Under the pieces are notes generated by a model, which was given only the letters and a program-made list of their open reading frames with translations, had not been told where the DNA came from and did not search any database. From an uncultured Atopobium sp. (GTDB lineage: Bacteria; Actinomycetota; Coriobacteriia; Coriobacteriales; Atopobiaceae), in contig CAMPCT010000157.1 of assembly GCA_946647055.1 (NCBI GenBank), positions 1 through 5,339 of the forward strand: a stretch of 5,339 nt of DNA, written 5' to 3'. Numbering within the stretch: position 1 is the stretch's first letter; each line of letters starts with the position of its first letter. Made by a program: the position numbers and the translations under genes. Below, piece after piece: positions 1 to 5,339 of this stretch.

Positions 1-214
1 TCATGTTGCGCTCGTAGGGCAGGCTGAACTCGTTGGAGAAGAGGATGCCGTCGACACCGCCATCCTGAAGGGCGTGCAGGTCGTGACGGGCGTGCTCGAT
101 GACCGTCGCAAGCGAGTCGGTCGCCTTCCAGCGGGGGTCACCGGGCAGGGGGTCCAGGTGAAGCATCGAGATGATGGGCTTCTTGACGCCAAACAGTTCC
201 TCGGTCCAAAGCAT
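1..214 (-). CDS. BtpA/SgcQ family protein, N-terminal part (runs off window)
   Basis: The first 71 codons of a gene continuing beyond the left edge. The product begins MLWTEELFGVKKPIISMLHL and contains, near residues 13-26, the pattern KPIISMLHLDPLPG followed by DPRW. Further on it has a helix ending in LQDGGVDGILFSNEF (about residues 48-63). This matches the N-terminus of the BtpA/SgcQ family: KPIIGMVHLxPLPGSPR, then alternating helix and strand with 'GGVDGxxxEN'. The family is a TIM-barrel-like group named after cyanobacterial BtpA (photosystem I biogenesis) and E. coli SgcQ (a sugar-metabolism operon). Its enzymatic activity is poorly defined, and in non-photosynthetic bacteria a role in sugar or nucleoside metabolism is more likely. 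The ATG at 214-212 is preceded by AGGAG (222-226) with a 7-base spacer, which supports this start. The family call rests on the N-terminus only; the rest of the protein is not in the window. Confidence 0.8.
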   Translation of the reverse strand, partial: MLWTEELFGVKKPIISMLHLDPLPGDPRWKATDSLATVIEHARHDLHALQDGGVDGILFSNEFSLPYERNM

Positions 215-268
215 GGGTTCGCTCCTCTCTCGGGCGGCCATTCACGTCCGCCCAGCCTATGGCAGAGT

Positions 269-299
269 GGTATAAAATTCTCTCTTGGTTATATAGTTT
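269..299 (-). promoter_or_regulatory. AT-rich patch, possible promoter for the BtpA-like gene
   Basis: A short AT-rich island in otherwise GC-rich DNA, 55-85 bp upstream of the BtpA-like start codon. On the minus strand it contains TATAAC (288-293) and TATACC (269-274), each resembling a -10 box. Neither has a convincing TTGACA-like element 16-18 bp upstream. If it is a promoter, it either depends on an activator or is only weakly sigma-70-like. An alternative start site is the TAATAT at 405-410. Confidence 0.35.
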
Positions 300-404
300 G
301 AGCCTTATGCGTCGCACTGTCCACAGGCAATCCGCGAGCGGGACGGTTAGGAGCCTCGCAGGAAACTGTCCCCGCAGCTGGCACAGTGGAAACGATTCCG
401 AGGT

Positions 405-471
405 ATATTACAGCTTCGGGGTGACGTCCCTGCGTCACCTGCTGACACAGACAGGCGAGTAGAGGCGTCAC
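405..471 (-). promoter_or_regulatory. Operator-like inverted repeat with extra half-site and -10-like TAATAT
   Basis: On the minus strand a perfect inverted repeat GGTGACG-N6-CGTCACC occupies 420-439. A further GTGACGC lies at 465-471; it is a direct copy of the GTGACGC at 432-438, shifted by 33 bp. Just downstream, TAATAT at 405-410 (preceded directly by TG) could be a -10 box. The matching -35 position (about 428-433) falls inside the inverted repeat and has no consensus. The arrangement fits an operator overlapping a promoter for the BtpA-like gene, giving a leader of about 185 nt. The repeats are plainly visible; the promoter role and the identity of any regulator are inferred. A 7-bp stem with a 6-nt loop could equally form an RNA hairpin. 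Confidence 0.4.
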
Positions 472-483
472 GCAACCAAAAGA

Positions 484-511
484 GGACCGGCCTCCCGCAG
501 AAGGCCGGTCC
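484..511 (-). terminator. Intrinsic terminator after the GH3 gene
   Basis: A perfect 10-bp GC-rich stem, GGACCGGCCT (484-493) pairing with AGGCCGGTCC (502-511), encloses an 8-nt loop. Read on the minus strand, it is followed at once by TCTTTTGG, a short T-tract. It begins 63 nt past the GH3 stop codon and is well placed to end the GH3 transcript. There is no T-tract on the plus-strand side, so it appears to work in one direction only. Confidence 0.8.
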
Positions 512-574
512 AAAGGAGAGAGATGCGCACGCGACGCCCGGTATCGAAGGGGGGCCTTGCGGCGCCGTTGCGCC

Positions 575-3040
575 TTAGGCCTCGAGGGCGACCAGCGGGT
601 CGACGCAGTAACGCGCGGTACGCTCGTCCTCGATCTTGCCCGAGTAGTTGAGGCCAAAGCCAAAGTCGTAGACGTTGCCCTCGGAGTCGACGTAGGGCTC
701 GGTGTCGCGCGGGGCGTCCTCGAGCTGCTTCTCGACGGCGAGCATGTCCTTGGGCATGCCCATGGGCAGCAGGCCGGAGGGCTCGTACTTGCCGGTCACG
801 ATGTTGCAGGCGGCCTCGGTGGATCCGGACATGGAGACCAGAATGGCGTCGACCTCGGACTCGAACTCGTGCACGCACATGGGCTGCATGATGTCGAGGA
901 TGACGATGCAGGGCTTGCCGGCCTCGTGGGCGACCTTGGCGGCGTCGAGGATCTGGTCGAGCTGCTCCTCGTTGACCACCATCGAGGTGGCGCCAAAGTA
1001 GCTGCGGTTCTCCTTGGTGCCGTCCTCGAGGATGTCGCCGGCGATGGACTCCTTGCGGACGAACTCGTTGTCGGCGGTGTAGGGACGATACTGGACCGAC
1101 AGGGGCACCCACTCCATGTTCTCGTTGCGGCCGTCGCGCGCAGAGGCGTTGATGGGAGCCGCAGCACAGACGAGGACGTAGTCGACGTCGGCGATGTCGG
1201 CGGCAGTGCGGCGGGTGACGTCCTCGGGAGCCGGGGCGATGTTGCCGTCGGCGTCGGCCTCGCCGGTGAAGGTCTCGGCCACGGTGTCGGTCACGACCTC
1301 GAAGTACTTCTCGAGGGTGCCGATGGGCAGCGGCAGCGCGAGCGTGGCGGGGTTGTCCTTCCAGGGCGAGGTCTCCATGGTGCCGGCGATGTGCTGGGCG
1401 GCGGTGTAGCGCTGGGGCACGTAGACCTTGGGCTTGGCGTCACCCTCGGCGGCCTTGATCACGCCGTCCTTGTTCTTGAGCATGACGATGCCCTTTATCT
1501 GGGCCTCAAGCGCAGCCTGGATGGCCTCCTCGTTGCCCTTGTCGACGTCGGCACGGGCGGCGTCGACGTCCACGTAGGGATCCTCGAACAGGGCGGTGTT
1601 GAAGTAGGCAAGCAGCAGGCGCTGGGCAGAGGCCTCGAAGTTGGCACGGGCCTCCTCCTCGCCCAGCTCGGCCACCTGGTCCTCGTACGCGGAGATGAGC
1701 AAGCCGGGATCGTTCACGCCGCCCATCTGGTCGACGCCCACGCTCACGGCCTTGGAGGCGCGCTTGGCTGGCGTCCAGTCCGCACCTTCGAGACCCCAGC
1801 AACGGTAGCTCGGGGAGCCCTCCTCGCTCTTGTCGTTGCAGACGAACCAGTCGGTGCACGCGGCGCCCTCGAAGCCAAAGCGGTTGCGGAGCAGCTCGCG
1901 GATCTTGTACTCGGAGAAGCCCGAGCCCACGAGCTCGCCGTACTCCTCGTCCTCGCTGTAGGCGATGGTGTAGGAGGTCATGACCTCGGCCGCGGAGCCG
2001 GTCTTGCCGTCGAGCTTGAAGGCGCCGTCGACGAACGGGATCATGAGGGCCTCGAAGTTGCCGCTGGGGTAGATGGCGTACTTGCCGCCCTCGGGGTGGG
2101 CCTCACGGCCGCCCTCGGAGGCACCCTCGGCCGGCCAGTGCTTGACCATCGCGGCGACCGATCCGGTGCCCCAGCCCTGGTCCTCGCCGTCGACGACGGT
2201 CGACTGCAGGCCGTCGCACAGGGCGCGGCACATGTCACGGGAGAGCGCGGGGTCCTCGCCGAAGGTGCCGGAGTAGCGCTGCCAGCGCGGGTCGGTGGAG
2301 ACGTCGGTCTGCGGCCCGAGGAAGGTGGTGATGCCCATCTCGCGCAGCTCGCGGCCCATGCCGGCACCGGCCTGCTTGGCGATCTCGGGGTCGAAGGTGG
2401 CGGCCAGGCCCAGGTTGCCGGGCCAGTTGGTGCAGTTGCTGCCGTTGCGCGGGTCGGATGCGAAGTTGATGGGCACCTTGTACCCGGTCGACTCGACGTA
2501 GGCCTGCAGGCGGTTGGCGAACTCGGCCTGCTGGAACGCGGGATAGCCCGAGAGGGCGTTCAGGACCGCGCGGACGCTGTTGTCGAGGAACTCCCTCTGC
2601 TCGTCGGTGATCTCGTCGCCCTCGAGCTCGCGCTGGTGGGCCGAGAAGCACATGAGGCCGGCAATCTGCTCGACGGTGAGGCGGCTGGCCAGGTCGGCGG
2701 CACGGTCGGCAGCCGGGAGACGCCAGTCGGCATAGGGGACGAGCTCGCCCGTGCCCTCGAAGTCCTTGAAGTAGAAGCCGTCGACCTCGATGAGGTTCAG
2801 GCCGCTCTCGGGCGAGTAGGACAGGCGGGCGCCGCCATCCTGCTCGACGACCATGTAGCCAAAGCCGGAGTCGACGCCAATGGCGTCGGTGGCCGCGGAC
2901 TCTTCGGCGGGCTCCTCAGCCGGCTCCTCGGTGCCCTCGGGCTCCTCGGCGGGCTGTGAGCATGCGGCGAGCGCAGCGGCAGCAGCGCCGGCGGCGGCGA
3001 CCTTGAGGAAGTTCCTGCGGGTGACCTTGTTGGTGGACAT
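575..3040 (-). CDS. Tat-exported lipoprotein glycoside hydrolase, family 3 (beta-glucosidase-like)
   Basis: An 821-residue secreted GH3 enzyme predicted to release terminal sugars from beta-glycosides outside the cell; the substrate cannot be read from sequence. The N-terminus has a twin-arginine motif TRRNFLK (residues 7-13), an Ala-rich hydrophobic stretch and a lipobox LAAC (24-27), so Cys27 should be lipidated. An acidic Glu/Pro linker (about 28-52) precedes the catalytic part. The GH3 N-terminal barrel (about 108-440) shows NLGLAATFDPE (209-219), STDPRWQRYSGTFGEDP (248-264), KHW (300-302) and CTDW (395-398), with Asp397 the expected nucleophile. The GH3 C-terminal domain (about 505-800) includes GIVMLKNKDG, SIAGD, KYEPSGLLPMGMP and a closing YDFGFGLNYSG. 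The acid/base Glu cannot be pinned down. The protein stops soon after that last motif, so the fibronectin-III-like domain of many GH3 enzymes is absent. The ATG at 3040 is chosen because it starts the Tat signal and follows AAGGGGG with 7-base spacing; an upstream in-frame TTG at 3202 has no such site. The gene lies downstream of the LytTR system and ends at the terminator at 484-511. Confidence 0.93.
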   Translation of the reverse strand: MSTNKVTRRNFLKVAAAGAAAAALAACSQPAEEPEGTEEPAEEPAEESAATDAIGVDSGFGYMVVEQDGGARLSYSPESGLNLIEVDGFYFKDFEGTGELVPYADWRLPAADRAADLASRLTVEQIAGLMCFSAHQRELEGDEITDEQREFLDNSVRAVLNALSGYPAFQQAEFANRLQAYVESTGYKVPINFASDPRNGSNCTNWPGNLGLAATFDPEIAKQAGAGMGRELREMGITTFLGPQTDVSTDPRWQRYSGTFGEDPALSRDMCRALCDGLQSTVVDGEDQGWGTGSVAAMVKHWPAEGASEGGREAHPEGGKYAIYPSGNFEALMIPFVDGAFKLDGKTGSAAEVMTSYTIAYSEDEEYGELVGSGFSEYKIRELLRNRFGFEGAACTDWFVCNDKSEEGSPSYRCWGLEGADWTPAKRASKAVSVGVDQMGGVNDPGLLISAYEDQVAELGEEEARANFEASAQRLLLAYFNTALFEDPYVDVDAARADVDKGNEEAIQAALEAQIKGIVMLKNKDGVIKAAEGDAKPKVYVPQRYTAAQHIAGTMETSPWKDNPATLALPLPIGTLEKYFEVVTDTVAETFTGEADADGNIAPAPEDVTRRTAADIADVDYVLVCAAAPINASARDGRNENMEWVPLSVQYRPYTADNEFVRKESIAGDILEDGTKENRSYFGATSMVVNEEQLDQILDAAKVAHEAGKPCIVILDIMQPMCVHEFESEVDAILVSMSGSTEAACNIVTGKYEPSGLLPMGMPKDMLAVEKQLEDAPRDTEPYVDSEGNVYDFGFGLNYSGKIEDERTARYCVDPLVALEA
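2885..2958 (-). repeat. Low-complexity Glu/Pro linker coding repeat in the GH3 gene
   Basis: The DNA encoding residues 28-52 of the GH3 lipoprotein reuses a GAGGAGCC(G/C)-type unit, giving PAEEPEG, TEEPAEEP and AEES in succession. The result is a strongly acidic, probably flexible tether between the lipidated Cys27 and the catalytic domain. Such repeats are prone to slippage, so linker length may vary between strains; that last point is inference. Confidence 0.6.
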
Positions 3041-3078
3041 GTGCAAACCCCCTTCTTGAGTGGTTCTGACCTGGGGGC

Positions 3079-3144
3079 ATCGTATCGTGGTGCACAAGGC
3101 TTCTACCAGCGGTTTTGCATGGCTGGTCGATTGCATCGCATGGT
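3079..3144 (-). promoter_or_regulatory. GH3 gene promoter region with tandem 9-bp repeat (candidate LytTR-regulator site)
   Basis: Read on the minus strand, ACCATGCGA (3136-3144) and GCCATGCAA (3115-3123) are imperfect direct repeats matching at 7 of 9 positions and separated by exactly 12 bp. LytTR-family regulators (AgrA, ComE, VirR types) typically bind two 9-bp imperfect direct repeats about 12-13 bp apart. A -10-like TACGAT (3079-3084) starts 30 bp downstream and would give a leader of roughly 30 nt before the ATG at 3040. The expected -35 position (about 3102-3107) reads GGTAGA, far from consensus, as expected for an activated promoter. An inverted repeat ACCAGC-N11-GCTGGT (3105-3127) overlaps the downstream repeat. 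Which regulator binds is inferred from geometry and adjacency, because the bases are not those of any characterised LytTR site I can name. Confidence 0.45.
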
Positions 3145-3211
3145 TTGCGGGCACCTCTTCTGGCGTGTGCCGCTCACGGTGAAAAGGGTACCGCTCGGCC
3201 AAGGGGGCATA

Positions 3212-3239
3212 GGGAAAGCCCTCCTGTCTCCCATGAGGG
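3212..3239 (-). terminator. Weak hairpin after the kinase gene, possible terminator
   Basis: Immediately past the kinase stop codon, the minus strand shows CCCTC (3235-3239) pairing with GAGGG (3219-3223) across an 11-nt loop, followed by CTTTCCC. The stem is only 5 bp and the T-run is poor. It may attenuate rather than end transcription, and some read-through from the regulator/kinase operon into the GH3 gene remains possible. Confidence 0.25.
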
Positions 3240-3240
3240 A

Positions 3241-4530
3241 TCAGCCAGCAGGCAGCAGGATGTGCAGGGCGAAGACACCCTCCCCCTGCTCGATCGTCAT
3301 GTTCCCGCCAAGACGCTCGACGATCATGCGGATGCTCTTGAGGCCGAAGCCATGGTAGTTGGGGTCGTCCTTGGTGGTCGCGGGCAGGCCGTCGACCAGC
3401 TCGGCGGTACGCGCGCAGGTGTTCTCCACGGAAATGCGCACGAACGACCCCCGTCGCCCGACGCGCAGGCTCACCAGGCGGTTGTCGGGGTCGGCAACCT
3501 GCTCGGTCGCCTCGATGGCGTTGTCGAGGGCGTTGCCAAAGAGCGTGTAGAGGTCGACCGCGCCAACATGCGACAGGGCGGAGCCATCGGCAATGCAGGT
3601 GAACTCGATACCGCGACCCTCGCAGATGAGGCCCTTCTCGGTGAGCACGGTGTCCAAGGCCTCGTTGCCCGTCCGCACGGCCGAGTCGTAGATGAGGACC
3701 GCCTGCTCCAGCTCGTCGATGGTCCGGTCGCGCTCGGTGCCTGCGGGCATGTCACGCAGGGCTGCGATCTGGTGCTTGAGGTCGTGGCACTTGACGTTGA
3801 TGAGGTCGACGTTCTCCTTCGAGAGGCGCTGCTGACGCTCGCGCTCGACCATGAGCTGCTCCATGATCTTGCGCTCCTGCTCCATGGATGACTGGCGAAA
3901 CACGTCGAACTCGATCATGAGCAGCATGACGTTGCACAGGATGGCCAGGATGGCGACCTCTGGCCCCTGTATGCCGTCAACACGGACCCACGTGTTGAGG
4001 ACGTTGGTGACGACCAGCGTGAGCACGACGAAGGCGAGCATGAAGCCATTCGTCACGTTGGGCTCGTGGCCGCGCGGGTAGCGCCTGACGAGCTGCGTGT
4101 AGATGAAGTAGGCAATGGCCAGCGACCCCACCAACCTGAACGCCTGAAGCCCCATGCCATCGAGCGGAAAGCCCGGGAAGTAGGCGGACACGTTGCGCAC
4201 GTAGAAGATGAGGTTCTCGGTGGCGTAGCCCGCCGCGCCATAGAAGAGCGCCAGACGCTTTGAGCACGAGAACACCAGGTGGATGAGGACGACCGACGCC
4301 AGGAAGATGACGATGGTGCTGGCCGAGATGATCCAGCTGGTACCCCGCGCACTGCTCGCGCTGAGGAGGTTGTTGATGTTGCGCGAGTTGAAGACGACGA
4401 GATACGCGACGGTCATCGCGACCGCCTTGGGACGGCTCACCCGCAGGTCGAGCATGGGGATGCAGAAGAGCAGCTCGCAGGCCACGAGAATGTTGCTGAA
4501 GCATTCGATGTAGGGCCATGCGGCGCCCAT
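3241..4530 (-). CDS. Membrane sensor histidine kinase, AgrC-like GHKL type
   Basis: A 429-residue sensor kinase predicted to detect an external or membrane signal and phosphorylate the adjacent LytTR regulator. The N-terminal half has six or seven hydrophobic segments (about 10-28, 36-48, 66-88, 94-111, 129-147, 162-180, 189-208), typical of polytopic AgrC-like sensors, with no extracellular domain of note. A charged, coiled-coil-like helix follows (about 214-245). The phosphoacceptor box is CHDLKHQ with His249, characteristic of the HDLKHQ/HDYKH kinases that pair with LytTR regulators. The ATPase domain shows the N-box FGNALDNAIEA (331-341) and the G-box HGFGLKSI (393-400), ending with HILLPAG. 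The start at 4530 lies one base after the regulator stop and follows GGAGG with 5-base spacing, so the genes are translationally close and surely co-transcribed. An in-frame extension to 4584 would overlap the regulator and lacks support. The ligand is unknown: no agrB/agrD-like peptide genes are visible, so autoinducer sensing cannot be assumed. Confidence 0.93.
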   Translation of the reverse strand: MGAAWPYIECFSNILVACELLFCIPMLDLRVSRPKAVAMTVAYLVVFNSRNINNLLSASSARGTSWIISASTIVIFLASVVLIHLVFSCSKRLALFYGAAGYATENLIFYVRNVSAYFPGFPLDGMGLQAFRLVGSLAIAYFIYTQLVRRYPRGHEPNVTNGFMLAFVVLTLVVTNVLNTWVRVDGIQGPEVAILAILCNVMLLMIEFDVFRQSSMEQERKIMEQLMVERERQQRLSKENVDLINVKCHDLKHQIAALRDMPAGTERDRTIDELEQAVLIYDSAVRTGNEALDTVLTEKGLICEGRGIEFTCIADGSALSHVGAVDLYTLFGNALDNAIEATEQVADPDNRLVSLRVGRRGSFVRISVENTCARTAELVDGLPATTKDDPNYHGFGLKSIRMIVERLGGNMTIEQGEGVFALHILLPAG

Positions 4531-4531
4531 G

Positions 4532-5233
4532 TCAGCCTCCTGTCGGCCTCGTGAGCGCGTCCATGAACTCGCGCTTGCGCCCACGGCTCATCTTGAGCTC
4601 GTCGCCTCCCTCGACCGTGACCATGTCCTGGCTCACGCCGACCACCTTGTCGAGGTTGACGAGGTAGCAGGCGTTGCAGAGGGCGAACCCAAAGGGCTCG
4701 AGCGCGGCGCTCGCGTTCTTGAGCGAGTCCCACACCTCGAACGTCCCCTGCATCGTATGGTAGATGAGCTTGTGGCGAATGACCTCGACGTAGGTGATGT
4801 CGGTGGTGTTGAGCGTGCGCATGCCGTCACGCGTGGGGATGGTGATGCGCGAGCGTCGCTTGCGCGAGGCCACCTCGACCGCCCTGGCCAGCTTGAAGGC
4901 GAACGTGGGGTAGCGTACCGGCTTGACCACGAAGTCGAGGGCACTGACCTCGTAGCCCTTGATGGCGTACTGGGCCATGTTGGTGACGAAGATGATCTCG
5001 GACGCGACCCCGGCGGCACGCAGGCGGCGGGCGGTCTCCATGCCGCCGACCTCGTCCATCTCGATGTCGAGCAGGACGATGTCCTCGGTGGCACCGGATT
5101 CGAGGAAGTCGCGACCGTCCGCGTACTCGCTCACCACGAGCTCGACGCCGTTCTCCCTGGAGAAGCGCGCGACCATCGAGGACAGGCTCTGCCTGACCTC
5201 GGTCTCGTCGTCGACTATCGCGATTCCCAGCAT
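4532..5233 (-). CDS. LytTR-family response regulator (AgrA/VirR-like)
   Basis: A 233-residue DNA-binding response regulator, presumably phosphorylated by the kinase encoded just downstream. The receiver domain (about 1-122) has the acidic pair Asp8-Asp9 in IVDDE, the phosphoacceptor Asp56 in LLDIEMDEVGG, Thr84 in IIFVTN and Lys104 in VVKP, so every residue needed for phosphotransfer is present. A basic linker, SRKRRSR (123-129), leads into the C-terminal LytTR DNA-binding domain (about 130-228). Recognisable stretches are ITYVEVIRHKLIYHT, FGFALCNACYLVNLDKV and the closing LKMSRGRKREFM. LytTR proteins bind pairs of imperfect 9-bp direct repeats, and a candidate lies ahead of the GH3 gene (3115-3144). 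The ATG at 5233 is preceded by a G-rich GGGGGGAG with short spacing. The product has the usual length for the family and shows no truncation. Regulation of the neighbouring GH3 gene is inferred from adjacency. Confidence 0.95.
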   Translation of the reverse strand: MLGIAIVDDETEVRQSLSSMVARFSRENGVELVVSEYADGRDFLESGATEDIVLLDIEMDEVGGMETARRLRAAGVASEIIFVTNMAQYAIKGYEVSALDFVVKPVRYPTFAFKLARAVEVASRKRRSRITIPTRDGMRTLNTTDITYVEVIRHKLIYHTMQGTFEVWDSLKNASAALEPFGFALCNACYLVNLDKVVGVSQDMVTVEGGDELKMSRGRKREFMDALTRPTGG

Positions 5234-5339
5234 GCGCTCCCCCCGAATATGGATACGCCCATCATGAAGGGTACCCGAGAGGGCAAATGCCTTTCCACAC
5301 CTCTCGCACAGATTGCATGCTGGGTCGCACGATTTGCCG
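5234..5339 (-). promoter_or_regulatory. Upstream region of the regulator/kinase operon, with CATGCAA motif
   Basis: These 106 bp hold no gene and should contain the operon promoter. On the minus strand AGCATGCAA (5313-5321) shares seven consecutive bases (CATGCAA) with the GCCATGCAA repeat ahead of the GH3 gene. The position for a partner repeat 12 bp further upstream runs into the window edge; the visible part ends in GGCAA, sharing its last four bases (GCAA) with the motif. No clear -35/-10 pair is seen; TATCCATATT (about 5246-5255) is the only AT-rich stretch close to the start codon. Autoregulation by the LytTR protein is possible but unproven. Confidence 0.3.

Noticed and set aside
1..192. 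A 63-residue minus-strand frame at the left edge beginning MASRSPSSRC.
   Set aside because: It is out of frame with the BtpA/SgcQ-like start at 214, which has recognisable family motifs and a ribosome-binding site. The 63-residue product is Ser/Thr/Arg/Pro-rich shadow sequence.
420..439. The 7-bp hairpin considered as a second transcription terminator.
   Set aside because: No T-tract follows on either strand, and a much better terminator at 484-511 already serves the GH3 gene. An operator-like role fits better.
557..2959. An 800-codon open frame on the plus strand opposite the GH3 gene.
   Set aside because: It lies antisense to a clear GH3 enzyme. Its translation is low-complexity Val/Gly/Leu/Asp/Ala with no domain, as expected when a high-GC gene with G/C third positions is read on the opposite strand.
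3041..3202. A 54-residue N-terminal extension of the GH3 protein from a TTG codon at 3202.
   Set aside because: No ribosome-binding site precedes it. It would bury the Tat signal and lipobox inside the protein, and it spans the promoter-like region. The ATG at 3040 has a good AAGGGGG site.
3115..3891. A 258-codon plus-strand frame covering the kinase 3' half and the intergenic region.
   Set aside because: It is antisense to conserved kinase motifs, has no family-like features and no convincing ribosome-binding site.
4531..4584. An 18-residue N-terminal extension of the kinase overlapping the regulator gene.
   Set aside because: The ATG at 4530 has a GGAGG site at proper spacing and directly follows the regulator stop. 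The extension is polar and does not look like part of the membrane domain.

Overview
The window is about 5.3 kb of GC-rich DNA, and every supported gene lies on the minus strand. The gene set is a two-gene LytTR-type two-component system, a twin-arginine (Tat) exported lipoprotein glycoside hydrolase of family 3 (GH3), and the start of a BtpA/SgcQ-family gene. Together with the strong G/C preference at third codon positions, this suggests a high-GC Gram-positive host, most likely an anaerobic actinobacterium of the Coriobacteriia (Olsenella/Atopobium-like). That assignment is inferred from gene style; no marker gene is present.

In the direction of transcription (high to low coordinates), 5339-5234 is an upstream region holding an AGCATGCAA motif. 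Next come a LytTR response regulator (5233-4532) and a membrane GHKL histidine kinase of the AgrC type (4530-3241). One base separates the two genes. A 200-bp intergenic region (3240-3041) follows. It carries a weak hairpin after the kinase and a tandem imperfect 9-bp repeat with a 12-bp spacer, the usual geometry of a LytTR-regulator site, ahead of a -10-like element. The GH3 lipoprotein gene (3040-575) comes next and ends at a good intrinsic terminator (511-484). A second intergenic region of about 360 bp (574-215) contains that terminator, an inverted repeat with an additional half-site, and two AT-rich patches that could be promoters. The 5' end of a BtpA/SgcQ-like gene (214-1) runs off the window.

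Working model (inference): the membrane kinase senses an external or envelope signal and phosphorylates the response regulator. The regulator activates the adjacent GH3 lipoprotein, and possibly its own operon, through CATGC-containing sites. The GH3 enzyme, anchored outside the membrane on an acidic Glu/Pro linker, would release sugars from an oligosaccharide or glycoside. The BtpA/SgcQ gene appears to be a separate transcription unit with its own regulatory region. No agrB/agrD-like peptide genes, mobile elements, RNA genes or CRISPR arrays are visible. The most interesting material is regulatory: the candidate LytTR sites and the GGTGACG-N6-CGTCACC operator-like element.
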